Position numbers and translations under genes: made by a program
Notes under the pieces: model-generated
What the model was told of the DNA's origin: nothing
The model's database searches: none
Seen by the model: only the letters and a program-made list of their open reading frames with translations
In this document: in pieces, positions 7,741 to 16,970 of the stretch
How the letters are laid out: each line of letters begins with the position of its first letter
Numbering within the stretch: the stretch's first letter is position 1
From: Pararoseomonas baculiformis
GTDB lineage: Bacteria; Pseudomonadota; Alphaproteobacteria; Acetobacterales; Acetobacteraceae
NCBI RefSeq assembly: GCF_017813395.1
Contig: NZ_JAGIZB010000011.1
Location: forward strand, 1-64,000
Reading direction: 5' to 3'
DNA length: 64,000 bases

Positions 7741-9042
7741 TCACACGGCTCCGTGGGCCCGGGCGGATTGGGCGAGGTCAGGCCTCGCGGCCTGGGGCGC
7801 CTCGGCCCCCCGCGCCTGCCACTGACTGGCGAGGAGGAGGCTGACACCTGAGATGAGGCTGGCGCCCATGACGACATGGGCCGGCGCCATCACGTCATGG
7901 GCCTCTCCCATGAGGTACTGCACCATCATCGGGGAGAGGCCCCCGAAGATTCCCACGGCGCTGCCATAGGCGATGGCGATCCCGGTGACCCGCGCGTGGC
8001 TGGGGAACGCATCCGCCATGATCGGGCCCATGGAGGCAACCAGCAGGGCGAAGGCGAGGGCCAGCCCGGCTTCGCCCAAACTGTCCAGCAGCGGGTCACC
8101 GCTCCGCATCATGGCCAGCAGGGGATGCGCGCCGAGCAGCAGCCCCGCGACACCAAGCATGACCGTGCGGCGATGGCCGAAGCGATCGGCAAGCAGCCCC
8201 GCCACCGGCAGGGCCATGAACAGAAGCAGGAGCGTGTGCAGGTTGATCGCCAGCGCATCGTCATAGGCCATGCCGGCCGTCTGCATGAGCCAGGGAACGG
8301 TGAACATGAACACCACGAAGCTGGCGGTGCCGGTGAGGATGTTGGCGGAGAACACGCCGACCAAGCCTCGCAGGTTTTCCCGCAGCAAGGTGGCCATGGG
8401 CAGGGAGGCGCGGACCGGTGCATGGTCGTCCCGCAGCAGGGCCCGGCGCAGGAGCACGGCGGCGATGGTGAGCACCGCGCTGAGCAGGAAGGGGATGCGC
8501 CAGCCCCATTCCTGCATCGCGTCCTCTGCCAGCAGGCTGGAGGTGACGTAGCAGGTGGCGGTGCCGAGGAGCATGCCGCTGACGGCGCCGGCGCTGGCGA
8601 AGCTGCCGAAGAGCGCGCGGCGGCCAGGCGGCGCATTCTCGACGAGATAGGCGAGCGAGGCCGGGAACTCGCCGCCCAGGGAAAGGCCCTGGATGACGCG
8701 GAGGAGCACCAGGATGATCGGGGCAAAAACCCCGATGGTCGCGTAGCCCGGAAGAAGCCCGATGAGGAAGGTCGGGACGGCGATCATGGCGGCGGAGGCG
8801 ACGAGCGCCCGGAGGCGGTTCCCGCGATCGGCCAGCAGGCCGAAGATGAGGCCGCCGAGCGGGCGCATGAGCATGCCGACGGCGAAGGCCGCGAGGGAGG
8901 CCAGGATGGCCGCCACCCCATCCCCGGCTGGAAAGAAGGCCCGGCCGATATGGAGGGAGAGGTAGCCGAAGATTAGGAAGTCGTAGAACTCGATCGCATT
9001 CCCCACGGCGCCAGCCGCGATCAACCTGACATGGCGCTTCAT
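7741..9042 (-). CDS. MHS-family MFS metabolite:H+ symporter
   Basis: A 433-residue, 12-helix transporter of the metabolite:proton symporter group (ProP/KgtP/ShiA type). The start MKRHVRL (9042) has GGGGGA about nine bases upstream; ATG 9051 and 9069 are in frame. Hallmarks are AGAVGNAIEFYDFLIFGYLS in helix 1, FPAGDGVAAILASLAAFAVG, MRPLGGLIFGLLADRGNRLRAL (motif A) and the GLSLGGEFP segment in helix 4. Substrates of the group include dicarboxylates, betaines and aromatic acids; this one cannot be assigned. Two dyad-symmetric sequences lie upstream (9107-9135 and 9153-9166) and may serve regulation. Confidence 0.88.
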   Translation of the reverse strand: MKRHVRLIAAGAVGNAIEFYDFLIFGYLSLHIGRAFFPAGDGVAAILASLAAFAVGMLMRPLGGLIFGLLADRGNRLRALVASAAMIAVPTFLIGLLPGYATIGVFAPIILVLLRVIQGLSLGGEFPASLAYLVENAPPGRRALFGSFASAGAVSGMLLGTATCYVTSSLLAEDAMQEWGWRIPFLLSAVLTIAAVLLRRALLRDDHAPVRASLPMATLLRENLRGLVGVFSANILTGTASFVVFMFTVPWLMQTAGMAYDDALAINLHTLLLLFMALPVAGLLADRFGHRRTVMLGVAGLLLGAHPLLAMMRSGDPLLDSLGEAGLALAFALLVASMGPIMADAFPSHARVTGIAIAYGSAVGIFGGLSPMMVQYLMGEAHDVMAPAHVVMGASLISGVSLLLASQWQARGAEAPQAARPDLAQSARAHGAV

Positions 9043-9106
9043 GTCGCCCATTCCCCCTGGTGGTCCCATATGCCGGAGGCTGCGGAGCAGGCCTCGCTCG
9101 CCGCAT

Positions 9107-9166
9107 GGTTGCGTTGTGGGGAATGTTTCGCAACCGCTGGTTACGGCACCTCCCGGAAATTTCCGG
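9107..9166. promoter_or_regulatory. two inverted repeats upstream of MHS transporter
   Basis: GGTTGCG (9107-9113) and CGCAACC (9129-9135) form 7-bp arms around 15 nt. The perfect 14-bp palindrome CCGGAAATTTCCGG lies at 9153-9166. Both are 65-125 bp upstream of the minus-strand start at 9042 and just after the stop of the upstream CDF-like gene (9193). They look like operators, but no regulator can be named. Confidence 0.4.
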
Positions 9167-9192
9167 AGCTGTGTCGCGCGTGCCCGCCGCTG

Positions 9193-10128
9193 TCAGCGCG
9201 AGAGGGCGACCGGGGTGATGGTGACGATCGCGCCTGGGATCAGCCCTTCCAGATCGGCTGTCACGGCGTCGGCGACGGATTGGATCTCCCCGATCTGCCG
9301 CCCCGGTTCGAAACCCAGCGCGATGTCCACGATCGCCTGCTTGCCGGCGATGCGGGACTTCACGCTGACCAGCGCATCGTAATTCGCGAAATGCCCGGCG
9401 AGGGCGCGGTTGATCGAACCCTGGCGGGCCTCGTCCAGGCTGTGGTCCAGCAGATGGGGAACGGCTTCGCGCCACAGGCTAACGCAGAGCTGGATCATCA
9501 CCAGCCCGACGAAGCCGGTGCCCACTGCCTCGGCCGCCGGGCCGACCCAATGCGGCCAGCCCAGCAGCTCGGCCGCGGCGTTGGTGGCGATGGCGGCGGC
9601 CACCAGCGCGGAGGAGAGGAGCTTCACCGCCCGGCTTCGGATCTGCACGGTCATGATGGCGGAGGTGCCGTCGCGCCCGGCGCGCCAGAGCGACCGCAGG
9701 GCCGCGGCGTTGATGGCGAGGTTCACGATGGTCAGCGCGCTCGCCAGGATCAGGCCGTAGCCCGCCTGGTCCGGCGGATGGAACCAGCGGCCCACCGCGG
9801 CGTAGAGCAGCCAGACACCGAAGGCGCCCATGGCGACGCCGATGGCCAGGTTGGCGAATTGCTCGAGCTTGCCGACTCCGTAGTCGTATTCGGTGGTCTC
9901 GCCGCGATGGATTCGGCGCAGCACCACCAGCAGGATGAATTCCAGCCCGAGCATCAGCCCGCCGCGCACGCATTCCGCGATGGTGGTGAGCGAGTTCGCC
10001 AGCAGGCCGATGACGAGGTAGGGGCCTATCATCGTGCAGTCGAGCAGGCAGGCCAGCAGGATGGACCGCTCGCGCTGCAGGGCGGGGCCGTCGGGAACGG
10101 AGGGACGGGTCGTTGCGGAGGTGCTCAC
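9193..10128 (-). CDS. cation-diffusion-facilitator-like membrane protein lacking usual metal ligands
   Basis: A 311-residue protein with GTG start at 10128. It has six predicted helices and a cytoplasmic C-terminal domain ending GAIVTITPVALSR, the general layout of CDF (YiiP-type) exporters. The YDYGVGKLEQFANLAIGV segment matches the CDF loop that follows helix 2. However, the helix-2 acidic pair is replaced by TTIAECVRGG, and the helix-5 HxxxD is replaced by RSRAVKLLSSA. Transport of Zn, Fe or Mn by the normal site therefore looks unlikely. It may carry another substrate or have a regulatory role. The DUF599 gene lies 48 bp upstream on the same strand. Confidence 0.75.
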   Translation of the reverse strand: MSTSATTRPSVPDGPALQRERSILLACLLDCTMIGPYLVIGLLANSLTTIAECVRGGLMLGLEFILLVVLRRIHRGETTEYDYGVGKLEQFANLAIGVAMGAFGVWLLYAAVGRWFHPPDQAGYGLILASALTIVNLAINAAALRSLWRAGRDGTSAIMTVQIRSRAVKLLSSALVAAAIATNAAAELLGWPHWVGPAAEAVGTGFVGLVMIQLCVSLWREAVPHLLDHSLDEARQGSINRALAGHFANYDALVSVKSRIAGKQAIVDIALGFEPGRQIGEIQSVADAVTADLEGLIPGAIVTITPVALSR

Positions 10129-10176
10129 CCGCGAAGACTGCCCCGGCGAGGCGCCCGTGGCGAGAGGCGAAACGCT

Positions 10177-10854
10177 TCAGCCCGGCGCGCTAAGCACGGC
10201 GCGGACGGCCGAGCGGAACTCGCGACGGTGCAGTTCCGAGACCACCCAGAGCGAGGCCAGGATGAGGGCCACGGGATGCACCATCCAGGCCAGGACGGCG
10301 AGGCCGAAGTAGTAGGCGCGCAGTCCCGTGTTGAAGTGGCGCGCGGCGCGGTTGACCACCTGTGCCGCCACTTCGGCGCCGGGCCGCGCGGCCTCGGTAT
10401 GGCCGAGGGCGCCGATCAGGATGGAGCCGTAGTTGAACTGGCGGAGCGCCCAGGTCAGCTCGAAGAATGCGCGGACGAAGATGACGAGGAGGAGGAGCAC
10501 CCGTGCCTCCCATCCGCCGACCGTCGGGGTCTCGGCGAAGGGCACGGCGCCGAGCACGCGCTGGCCCACATCCGGCGCGGCGAGAAGGGCCAAGCCGCCG
10601 CCGATGATGAAGATGCAGGTGTTGGCGAGGAAGGAGGTGGAGGACATGAGATTGCCGACGATGGCGACATCGGCGATCCGGTTGTCCTTGGGGATGGTGG
10701 AGAGAAGCCAGCGCCGGCGGTGCTCGTCCATGGCGTGGATGACGCTGCGCCTGCGGATGGAGGGCACGCGGTCCACGACCGTGGCATAGCCCACCCAGCA
10801 CAGGACGAAGCTGGCCAGGGCGATCATGTCGAGGGTGGTGAGGAAGCCGGACAT
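10177..10854 (-). CDS. DUF599 family membrane protein
   Basis: A 225-residue multi-span membrane protein. The DUF599 pattern is visible: an N-terminal helix ending CWVGYATVVD, a basic cytosolic stretch (RRRSVIHAMDEHRRRW), then four to five helices with LMSSTSFLANTCIFIIGGGLALL and ELTWALRQFNYGSILIGALG. The function of the family is unknown. It is the first gene of a probable two-gene unit with the CDF-like gene, and its start at 10854 lies downstream of the icd stop (10947). Nothing suggests truncation. Confidence 0.8.
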   Translation of the reverse strand: MSGFLTTLDMIALASFVLCWVGYATVVDRVPSIRRRSVIHAMDEHRRRWLLSTIPKDNRIADVAIVGNLMSSTSFLANTCIFIIGGGLALLAAPDVGQRVLGAVPFAETPTVGGWEARVLLLLVIFVRAFFELTWALRQFNYGSILIGALGHTEAARPGAEVAAQVVNRAARHFNTGLRAYYFGLAVLAWMVHPVALILASLWVVSELHRREFRSAVRAVLSAPG

Positions 10855-10916
10855 CGGGACCGCCGGGAAAAGGAAGGGGCGGGGCCTTGCGGCACCCGCC
10901 CCGGGTCGAATGCAAG

Positions 10917-10939
10917 GCGCCGGCCAGACGGGCCGGCGC
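10917..10939 (-). terminator. hairpin after icd
   Basis: A perfect 9-bp inverted repeat, GCGCCGGCC (10917-10925) and GGCCGGCGC (10931-10939), just after the icd stop on the minus strand. The T-tract beyond it is weak (TTGCATT), so it may be a weak terminator or an mRNA-stabilising hairpin. Confidence 0.5.
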
Positions 10940-10946
10940 GGCCGCC

Positions 10947-12161
10947 TCAGGCGCGGGCCTTCTGCAGGTTCTCGTCCAGCTTGTTCAGGAAGGCCTGGGT
11001 GTTGAGCCAGGGCTGGTCCTTGCCGATGAGGATGGCGAGGTCCTTAGTCATGTTGCCGCTCTCGACGGTCTCGACGCAGACCTTCTCAAGCTGGTTCGCG
11101 AAGTCCACCACATCCGGCGTGTTGTCGAACTTGCCGCGATAGGCCAGGCCGCGCGTCCAGGCGAAGATGGAGGCGATCGGGTTCGTGCTCGTCTCGCGGC
11201 CCTTCTGGTGCTCGCGATAGTGGCGGGTGACCGTGCCATGCGCGGCCTCGGATTCCACCGTGTTGCCGTCCGGGGAGAGCAGCACGGAGGTCATCAGGCC
11301 GAGCGAGCCGAAGCCCTGCGCCACGATGTCGGACTGCACGTCGCCATCGTAGTTCTTGCAGGCCCAGATATAGCCGCCTTCCCACTTCAGGGCGGAGGCG
11401 ACCATGTCGTCGATCAGCCGGTCCTCATAGGTCAGGCCGCGCTTCTCGTACTCGGCCTTGAACTCCTCGTCGTAGATCTTGCGGAAGATGTCCTTGAAGG
11501 AGCCGTCATAGGCCTTCAGGATCGTGTTCTTGTGGCTGAAATAGACGGAGTAGTTACGGGCCAGGCCATAGTTGAAGCTGGCGCGGGCGAAGCCCTCGAT
11601 CGACTTGTTGAGGTTATGGATCATCATGGCGACGCCGCCCTGGGCCGGCATGGCGAACTCGCCGATCTCCTGGGCCTCGCCGCCCTCGGGGATGTAGGTC
11701 ATCTTCACCGTGCCGGCGCCGGGGACCTTCATCTCGACCGAGCGGTAGATGTCGCCATAGGCGTGGCGGCCGACCACGATCGGCTTGGACCAGTGCGGCA
11801 CCAGGCGGGGCACGTTCTGGCAGATGATGGGCTCGCGGAAGATCGTGCCGTCGAGGATGTTGCGGATGGTCCCGTTGGGGGACTTCCACATCTTCTTCAG
11901 GTTGAACTCCTTCACCCGCGCCTCGTCCGGGGTGATGGTGGCGCACTTCACGCCCACGCCGTACTGCTTGGTAGCGTTGGCGGCATCGACCGTGACCTGG
12001 TCGTCGGTCTGGTCGCGATACTCGATGCCGAGGTCGTAGTACTTCAGGTCCACGTCGAGATAGGGAAGGATCAGCTTCTCCTTGATGAAGCCCCAGATGA
12101 TCCGGGTCATCTCATCCCCGTCCATCTCGACGACTGGGGTCTTCACCTTGATCTTGGCCAT
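10947..12161 (-). CDS. icd: NADP-dependent isocitrate dehydrogenase, dimeric eukaryotic-like type
   Basis: A 404-residue TCA-cycle enzyme that converts isocitrate to 2-oxoglutarate with NADPH formation. ATG 12161 gives the usual start [20 protein letters not shown]. The sequence matches the class shared by eukaryotic IDH1/2 and many alphaproteobacteria, not the E. coli Icd class. Signature parts are [47 protein letters not shown] and the Asp/nucleotide region [16 protein letters not shown]. No key residue seems missing. The upstream region holds a 13-bp tandem repeat (12204-12242) that may be regulatory. Confidence 0.97.
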   Translation of the reverse strand: MAKIKVKTPVVEMDGDEMTRIIWGFIKEKLILPYLDVDLKYYDLGIEYRDQTDDQVTVDAANATKQYGVGVKCATITPDEARVKEFNLKKMWKSPNGTIRNILDGTIFREPIICQNVPRLVPHWSKPIVVGRHAYGDIYRSVEMKVPGAGTVKMTYIPEGGEAQEIGEFAMPAQGGVAMMIHNLNKSIEGFARASFNYGLARNYSVYFSHKNTILKAYDGSFKDIFRKIYDEEFKAEYEKRGLTYEDRLIDDMVASALKWEGGYIWACKNYDGDVQSDIVAQGFGSLGLMTSVLLSPDGNTVESEAAHGTVTRHYREHQKGRETSTNPIASIFAWTRGLAYRGKFDNTPDVVDFANQLEKVCVETVESGNMTKDLAILIGKDQPWLNTQAFLNKLDENLQKARA

Positions 12162-12203
12162 TCCGATCCTCGTTACCTGAAGGGCGGGCGGGGCCCGCCT
12201 GAC

Positions 12204-12242
12204 GAACACTGGGGGTGAACACGGGGCGTGAACACTGGGCCG
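12204..12242. repeat. three tandem 13-bp repeats upstream of icd
   Basis: Three head-to-tail 13-mers: GAACACTGGGGGT (12204-12216), GAACACGGGGCGT (12217-12229) and GAACACTGGGCCG (12230-12242). All share GAACAC followed by a G-run. They end 43 bp before the icd start on the minus strand. They lie in a 200-bp gene-free stretch (12162-12361) that should hold the icd promoter. Confidence 0.75.
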
Positions 12243-12361
12243 GGGGGATCCCCCGGCGGCGGGCCGGACATTCGCACCAGGGCCCGGCCGGTTCAAGGCA
12301 GGGGCAGGGTTTTCGATGCTCCAGGGCGCCCCAGATAGGGAGGCCTGGAGGGGAGGCGCCG

Positions 12362-12583
12362 ATGGAACCGGCCCGTGAATGCCCGCATTGCGGGGAGCCC
12401 ACCGTGCCGAACCGGCTGGCCGACGGGCAGCTGGTCTGCTCCTGCGCCGCCGGACGGGCGCTGCCCGATCAGTCCGGGAGGATGGCGGTGGCCTCGATTT
12501 CCAGCCGGGCCTCCGGCTCGGCCAGGGCGACGACGCAGACCAGCGCCATGGCCGGGAAGTTGCGGCCCATCACCGAGCGATAG
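12362..12583 (+). CDS. small putative zinc-ribbon protein, overlaps ridA-like gene antisense
   Basis: A 73-codon ORF. The N-terminal third is convincing: CPHCGEPT followed by a short loop and [12 protein letters not shown], a CxxC...CxC pattern typical of a single zinc ribbon. A GGGGAGGCG site precedes ATG 12362. From about codon 37 on, it runs antisense through the 3' end of the convergent RidA gene (12469 onward), and that part looks low-complexity and Ser/Ala-rich. The functional part may be only the first 36-40 residues. Function unknown; the family is not recognised. Confidence 0.45.
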   Translation: MEPARECPHCGEPTVPNRLADGQLVCSCAAGRALPDQSGRMAVASISSRASGSARATTQTSAMAGKLRPITER

Positions 12584-12870
12584 GCGCGGCCCAGTTCCGG
12601 CAGGCACGCGCGGTACTCGTCCATGTCCACCACATACCAGGTGAGCCGGCCGATATGCTCGGGCCCCGCCCCGGCCTCCTTCAGCACGGCAAGGATGTTG
12701 CGCAGGGCCTGCTCCGTCTGAGCGACGAAGCCCTGTGCGAAGCGGCCCGCCTCGTCCCAGCCGACCTGGCCACCGACGAGGACGATGCGGCCCTGGCCCA
12801 TCATGCCGTTGGAGTAGCCCCTGGGTGCCGGCCAGCCAGGAGGATGAAGGGTGGTAAGCGGGCCGCTCAT
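12469..12870 (-). CDS. RidA/YjgF-family imine deaminase, last gene of anthranilate operon
   Basis: A 133-residue RidA-type protein. ATG 12870 overlaps the thioesterase stop by 4 nt and has AGGAG upstream. Family features are [47 protein letters not shown] and the end region [13 protein letters not shown]. Classical RidA carries an arginine that binds the carboxylate near IEATA; here the sequence is [11 protein letters not shown], so the residue should be checked. RidA proteins hydrolyse enamines and imines. In an operon whose ring-reduction product is an amino-oxocyclohexene-CoA, removal of the amino group as ammonia is a plausible role. That role is inferred. Confidence 0.85.
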   Translation of the reverse strand: MSGPLTTLHPPGWPAPRGYSNGMMGQGRIVLVGGQVGWDEAGRFAQGFVAQTEQALRNILAVLKEAGAGPEHIGRLTWYVVDMDEYRACLPELGRAYRSVMGRNFPAMALVCVVALAEPEARLEIEATAILPD

Positions 12871-13352
12871 GCGGGAATCTCCTGGCCTTCTGAGGGGCCG
12901 CATTCGGACATGTAGCGCAGCAGTGCCGCCCGCAGGTCGGGCGGCACGGGCCGGCTGGTCCGCGTGGCGAGGTCGGTGGTGGCGGTCACGAGGTCGAGGC
13001 GTGCCAGCTCCTCCTCGCCCCGGTGGATGTGGAGGTCGAGGGCGTAGGAAGCGCCGCCGATGCGGCGGATGAGGGGGGTGAGCAGGACGTCGTCCCCCAT
13101 CATCCCGGGCCGCATGAAGCTGGCCGCGGCATGCACGAATCCCGTGCCGATCCCGCGCTCCGCATGCAAGGCGTGGAAATCGATGCCCAGCCGTTCCCGG
13201 AACAGGTCCTCGATGGTCGCACTGGCCATGGAGAACCAGTTGGGAAAGAAGACGATGCCCGCCGGGTCGCAGTCGCCGAAGCGCACCCGCGCCGGCGCGC
13301 GAAAGGCCGCGGCTGGCAGGGCGGAGGCGGGGATGGGCGAGGGACGCTTCAC
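12867..13352 (-). CDS. 4-hydroxybenzoyl-CoA thioesterase-like hotdog thioesterase
   Basis: A 161-residue hotdog-fold acyl-CoA thioesterase. GTG 13352 overlaps the ligase stop by 4 nt. The active-site motif RVRFGDCDPAGIVFFPNWF matches the 4-hydroxybenzoyl-CoA thioesterase group of Pseudomonas type, where the Asp of DCDPAG is catalytic. It probably releases dead-end aromatic CoA thioesters and so recycles CoA. Similar thioesterases accompany other aerobic CoA-dependent aromatic pathways. It sits between the CoA ligase and the RidA gene. Confidence 0.88.
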   Translation of the reverse strand: MKRPSPIPASALPAAAFRAPARVRFGDCDPAGIVFFPNWFSMASATIEDLFRERLGIDFHALHAERGIGTGFVHAAASFMRPGMMGDDVLLTPLIRRIGGASYALDLHIHRGEEELARLDLVTATTDLATRTSRPVPPDLRAALLRYMSECGPSEGQEIPA

Positions 13353-15004
13353 CCGGTGGCCATCTTTCGCAACGCGAAGCGCTGGAGCTTGCCGGATTCC
13401 GTGCGGGGCAAGGCGTCGAGGAACTCGATCACCCGCGGGGACTTATAGGGCGCGATCTCGGCCTTCACATGGTCCTGCAGCGCCTTCACCAGGGCATCGC
13501 CGGGCAGGAATTCCGGCTTGAGGGCGACATAGGCCTTCACGAGCATGCCGCCCTTGCCGTCCGGCGCGCCGATCACGCCACACTCGCGCACGGCGGGGTG
13601 GGTGAGCAGGGCGCCTTCCACCTCCGGGCCCGCGATGTTGTAGCCCGCGGCCACGATCATGTCGTCGCCACGGCCCTGGTAGCGGAAATAGCCGTCCTCG
13701 TCCTGGACGTAGACGTCGCCGGTGATGTTCCAGCCGTGGCGCACATAGTTGGTCTGGCGCGGATCGGCGAGGTAGCGGCAGCCGATCGGGCCGCGGATGG
13801 CGAGCCAGCCCGGCGTGCCGCGCGGGACCTCCCGGCCCTCATCGTCCAGGATCGTGGCCTGGTAGCCGGGCACGGGCAGGCCCGTGCAGCCCGGGCGGAG
13901 GGTTTCCTCCGGCGCCGCGACGAAGATGTGCAGCATCTCCGTGCCGCCGATGCCGTCCATCAGGCTGATGCCGGTCGCCTCCTTCCAGGCATCGAAGATG
14001 GCACGCGGCAGGGTCTCCCCGGCGGAGACGCATTTGAGCAGGGAGGAGAGGTCGAAATCTTGCGCCTTGCCCGCCATCACGCGATAGGCGGTGGGGGCGG
14101 TGAAGCATATGGTCGCGCGGTACTTCTCGATGGCGGGCAGCAGCTCGTCCGGCCCGGCCTTCTCCAGCAGGATGCCGGTGGCGCCGACACGGAAGGGAAA
14201 GAGGACGAGACCGCCAAGGCCGAAGGTGAAGGCGAGCGGCGCGGAGCCGATGAAGCGGTCCTCCGGACCGGGGCGGAGGACGTGGCGGGAATAGCCGTCG
14301 CAGATGGCCAGCATGTCCCGGTGGAAATGCATGGTGCCCTTGGGCAGGCCCGTGGTGCCGGAGGTGAAGCCGATGAGGCAGACATCGTCGGCGGCCGTGT
14401 CGCAGGCCGTGAAATCGGAGGAGGCGGCGGCGCAGCGGGACTCGAGGTCGCCATTGCCCCAGTAGGCGATATGGCGGAGCTGCCGGGCCTCGGCGGCGGC
14501 CTTCTCCATTTCGTCGCGCAGCTTGATGTCGCAGAGCGCGTGGGTGATCTGCGCCTTTTCCAGCATCTGCCCCAGCTCCTTCGCGCGGAGCAGCGGCATG
14601 GTGGCGACGACGACGCCACCCGCCTTGAGCACGGCGAGATAGGTGGCCGTCATCCAGGCATTGTTGGCGCTGCGGAGCATCACGCGGTTGCCCGGCACCA
14701 TGCCGAGGTCGCGCGTGAGCACGTTGCAGATGCGGTTCACCCGCTCCTGCAGCGCGCGGTAGGTGAGGGTTTCCTCGGGCGTGATGATGGCGGGATGTTC
14801 GCCGCGGCCATTCGCGACATTGCGGTCCAGGAGTTCGACCGCGCAGTTCAGGCGGGTGGGATAGCGGTAGTCGGGCAGGTCGAAGACGAGTTCGGGCCAC
14901 TGGTCGCGCGGGGGAAGGTTGTCCCGCGGGAAGGTGTCGATATGGGCGCTGGGGGCGAGGTCCGGCGTGGCACCGGACCATTCGATCGTCATCTCGGTTT
15001 GCAT
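13349..15004 (-). CDS. 2-aminobenzoate-CoA ligase (benzoate-CoA ligase family)
   Basis: A 551-residue AMP-forming acyl-CoA synthetase. ATG 15004 has GAGGAGG eight bases upstream; ATG 14992 would give a 4-nt ATGA overlap instead. The N-terminus ([28 protein letters not shown]) is typical of 2-aminobenzoate-CoA ligases. The P-loop-like motif is [18 protein letters not shown], followed by [12 protein letters not shown], the hinge region [18 protein letters not shown] and the catalytic Lys in [10 protein letters not shown] near the C-terminus. It activates anthranilate to 2-aminobenzoyl-CoA. The divergent monooxygenase/reductase at 18331 strongly supports this substrate over benzoate. Confidence 0.9.
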   Translation of the reverse strand: MQTEMTIEWSGATPDLAPSAHIDTFPRDNLPPRDQWPELVFDLPDYRYPTRLNCAVELLDRNVANGRGEHPAIITPEETLTYRALQERVNRICNVLTRDLGMVPGNRVMLRSANNAWMTATYLAVLKAGGVVVATMPLLRAKELGQMLEKAQITHALCDIKLRDEMEKAAAEARQLRHIAYWGNGDLESRCAAASSDFTACDTAADDVCLIGFTSGTTGLPKGTMHFHRDMLAICDGYSRHVLRPGPEDRFIGSAPLAFTFGLGGLVLFPFRVGATGILLEKAGPDELLPAIEKYRATICFTAPTAYRVMAGKAQDFDLSSLLKCVSAGETLPRAIFDAWKEATGISLMDGIGGTEMLHIFVAAPEETLRPGCTGLPVPGYQATILDDEGREVPRGTPGWLAIRGPIGCRYLADPRQTNYVRHGWNITGDVYVQDEDGYFRYQGRGDDMIVAAGYNIAGPEVEGALLTHPAVRECGVIGAPDGKGGMLVKAYVALKPEFLPGDALVKALQDHVKAEIAPYKSPRVIEFLDALPRTESGKLQRFALRKMATG

Positions 15005-16161
15005 TGTGCCGCCTCCTCGGACCGCGCGCGCTCGGCGCGGGCGATGATGATCCGCTGCACTTCGCTGGCGCCCTCATAGACGCGCAGCGCGCGAACCTCC
15101 CGGTAGAGCTTTTCTGCGGGGTGGTCGCGGACGACGCCGTGCCCCCCGTGGATCTGCACGCAACGATCGGCTACGCGCTGCGCGGCCTCGGTGGCGTGAA
15201 GCTTGGCCATGGATGCCTCGCGCGAGACGCGTGGCATGCCGGAATCCTTGAGCCAGGCGGCGCGATAGACGAGGAGGGCGGAGGTCTCCACCTCCACCGC
15301 GCTCTCGGCGATGGCGGCCTGGGTCATCTGTTGGTCGAAGAGCGGGCCGCCGAAGAGGTGGCGGCCTGTCGCGCGCTCGATGGTGAGGTCCAGCGCGTGG
15401 CGGGCGAAGCCGAGGGCGGCCGCGCCGACGGTGGCGCGGAACACGTCCAGCGTCGCCATGGCCACCTTGAAGCCGTCCCCGGGCTTGCCGAGGCGGTGCG
15501 TGTCGGGCACGCGCATCGCTTCGAAGCGCAGCGTGGCGAGGGGGTGGGGCGCGGAAACCTCGATCCGCTCGGCGATGGTGAGGCCGGACGTGCCGGCGGG
15601 GACGAGGAAGGCGGTCAGGCCCTTGGCGCCGGGCGCTTCGCCCGTGCGGGCGAAGACGACATAGGTGGCGGCGATGCCACCATTGCTGATCCAGGTCTTG
15701 CTGCCATCGATGACCCAGTGATCGCCATCGCGCGTGGCGGTGGTGGCGAGGGCGGCGACGTCGGAGCCCGCCTCGGGCTCGCTCAGGGCGAAGGCAGCGA
15801 GGGCGGTGCCGGCGCGGGCGGCGGGGAGGTAGCGCGCCTTCAGCTCATCGCTGCCGAAGAGGGTGAGGGAGCCCGTGCCCAGGCCCTGCATCGCGAAGGC
15901 GAAATCCGCCAGGCCGGAATGGCGGGCCAGCACATCCCGCGCGATGCAGAGGGCGCGGACATCGAGCCGGCCGTCTTCCGGCGCGGCCATGCGGAGGAGC
16001 CCGGCCTCTCCCATCGAGCGGGCGAGGGCGCGCACGGCGGTGTCGGTGTCGCCCTCGGAGAGGCGCCCGGCATGGGCGGCGGCCCAGGCCTCGACCTCCT
16101 CCGCCCAGTCCCGGTGGCGGGGTTCCAGGAAGGGCCAGGAGAGGAAGTCGCGGTCGGGCAT
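14989..16161 (-). CDS. acyl-CoA dehydrogenase of anthranilate pathway
   Basis: A 390-residue FAD acyl-CoA dehydrogenase. Visible motifs are [36 protein letters not shown] (in short, the flavin/substrate region), the [19 protein letters not shown] helix, [11 protein letters not shown] and the C-terminal [14 protein letters not shown]. Its start overlaps the hydratase stop by one base (TGATG) and its stop overlaps the ligase start. It probably acts in the beta-oxidation-like steps that follow ring reduction of 2-aminobenzoyl-CoA. The exact acyl substrate is not readable from the sequence. Confidence 0.9.
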   Translation of the reverse strand: MPDRDFLSWPFLEPRHRDWAEEVEAWAAAHAGRLSEGDTDTAVRALARSMGEAGLLRMAAPEDGRLDVRALCIARDVLARHSGLADFAFAMQGLGTGSLTLFGSDELKARYLPAARAGTALAAFALSEPEAGSDVAALATTATRDGDHWVIDGSKTWISNGGIAATYVVFARTGEAPGAKGLTAFLVPAGTSGLTIAERIEVSAPHPLATLRFEAMRVPDTHRLGKPGDGFKVAMATLDVFRATVGAAALGFARHALDLTIERATGRHLFGGPLFDQQMTQAAIAESAVEVETSALLVYRAAWLKDSGMPRVSREASMAKLHATEAAQRVADRCVQIHGGHGVVRDHPAEKLYREVRALRVYEGASEVQRIIIARAERARSEEAAQCKPR

Positions 16162-16970
16162 CAGCTGCCCTCGAAGACAGGGCGGCGCTTGGCCGTGAAG
16201 GCCTCATAGGCGCGGCGGAAATCCTGGGTGGTCATGCAAAGGGCCTGGGCGACGGCTTCGGCCTCGATCGCCTGCTCGATGGACATGGCCCATTCCATGG
16301 CGAGCATCCGCTTGGTCATGGCGTTGGCGAAACCGGGACCCTCGGTGATCTGGCGGGCGAGGTTGGCCGCGGCTTCCATCAGGGCCTCGGGTTCCACCGT
16401 GCGGGAGAAGAAGCCCCAGTCCAGCCCTTCCTGCGCGGACATGGAGCGGCCGGTGTAGAGGAGTTCGGAGGCGCGGCCCTGGCCGATGATGCGGGGCAGC
16501 ATGGCGCAGGCGCCCATGTCGCAGCCCGCCAGGCCGACGCGGTTGAAGAGGAAGGCGACCTTCGCGCGGGGCGTGGCGATGCGGAGGTCGGAGGCCATGG
16601 CGATGATGGCACCGGCGCCGGCCGCGACGCCATCCACGGCGGAGAGGATGGGCTGCGGGCAGGCGCGCACGGCCTTGACCAGGTCACCGGTCATGGCGGT
16701 GAACTGCATCAGCCCCTTGGTGTCGCGGTCCAGAAGCGGGCCGATGATCTCGTGCACGTCGCCGCCGCTGCAGAAGTTGCCGCCTGAGCCGGAGATGAGG
16801 AAGGCGCCGACGCTGTCGTCCCCCACGGCTTCGCGGAAGATCCGGACCAGCTCGGCATAGGATTCGAAGGTCAGCGGGTTCTTGCGCTCGGGGCGGTCGA
16901 GGGTGATGGAGGCGACCTTCCCCTCCACCGTCAGCCGCACATGCCGGGCGTTGAAGGCGCGGAGGCTCAT
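16161..16970 (-). CDS. enoyl-CoA hydratase/isomerase family protein
   Basis: A 269-residue crotonase-fold protein. ATG 16970 overlaps the MarR stop by 4 nt (ATGA); the longer frame upstream shadows MarR. Crotonase features are [20 protein letters not shown], the oxyanion-hole segment [15 protein letters not shown] and [21 protein letters not shown]. It resembles the hydratases found beside 2-aminobenzoate-CoA ligases. It may hydrate or open the alicyclic CoA intermediate. Catalysis of ring opening is inferred from context. Confidence 0.88.
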   Translation of the reverse strand: MSLRAFNARHVRLTVEGKVASITLDRPERKNPLTFESYAELVRIFREAVGDDSVGAFLISGSGGNFCSGGDVHEIIGPLLDRDTKGLMQFTAMTGDLVKAVRACPQPILSAVDGVAAGAGAIIAMASDLRIATPRAKVAFLFNRVGLAGCDMGACAMLPRIIGQGRASELLYTGRSMSAQEGLDWGFFSRTVEPEALMEAAANLARQITEGPGFANAMTKRMLAMEWAMSIEQAIEAEAVAQALCMTTQDFRRAYEAFTAKRRPVFEGS

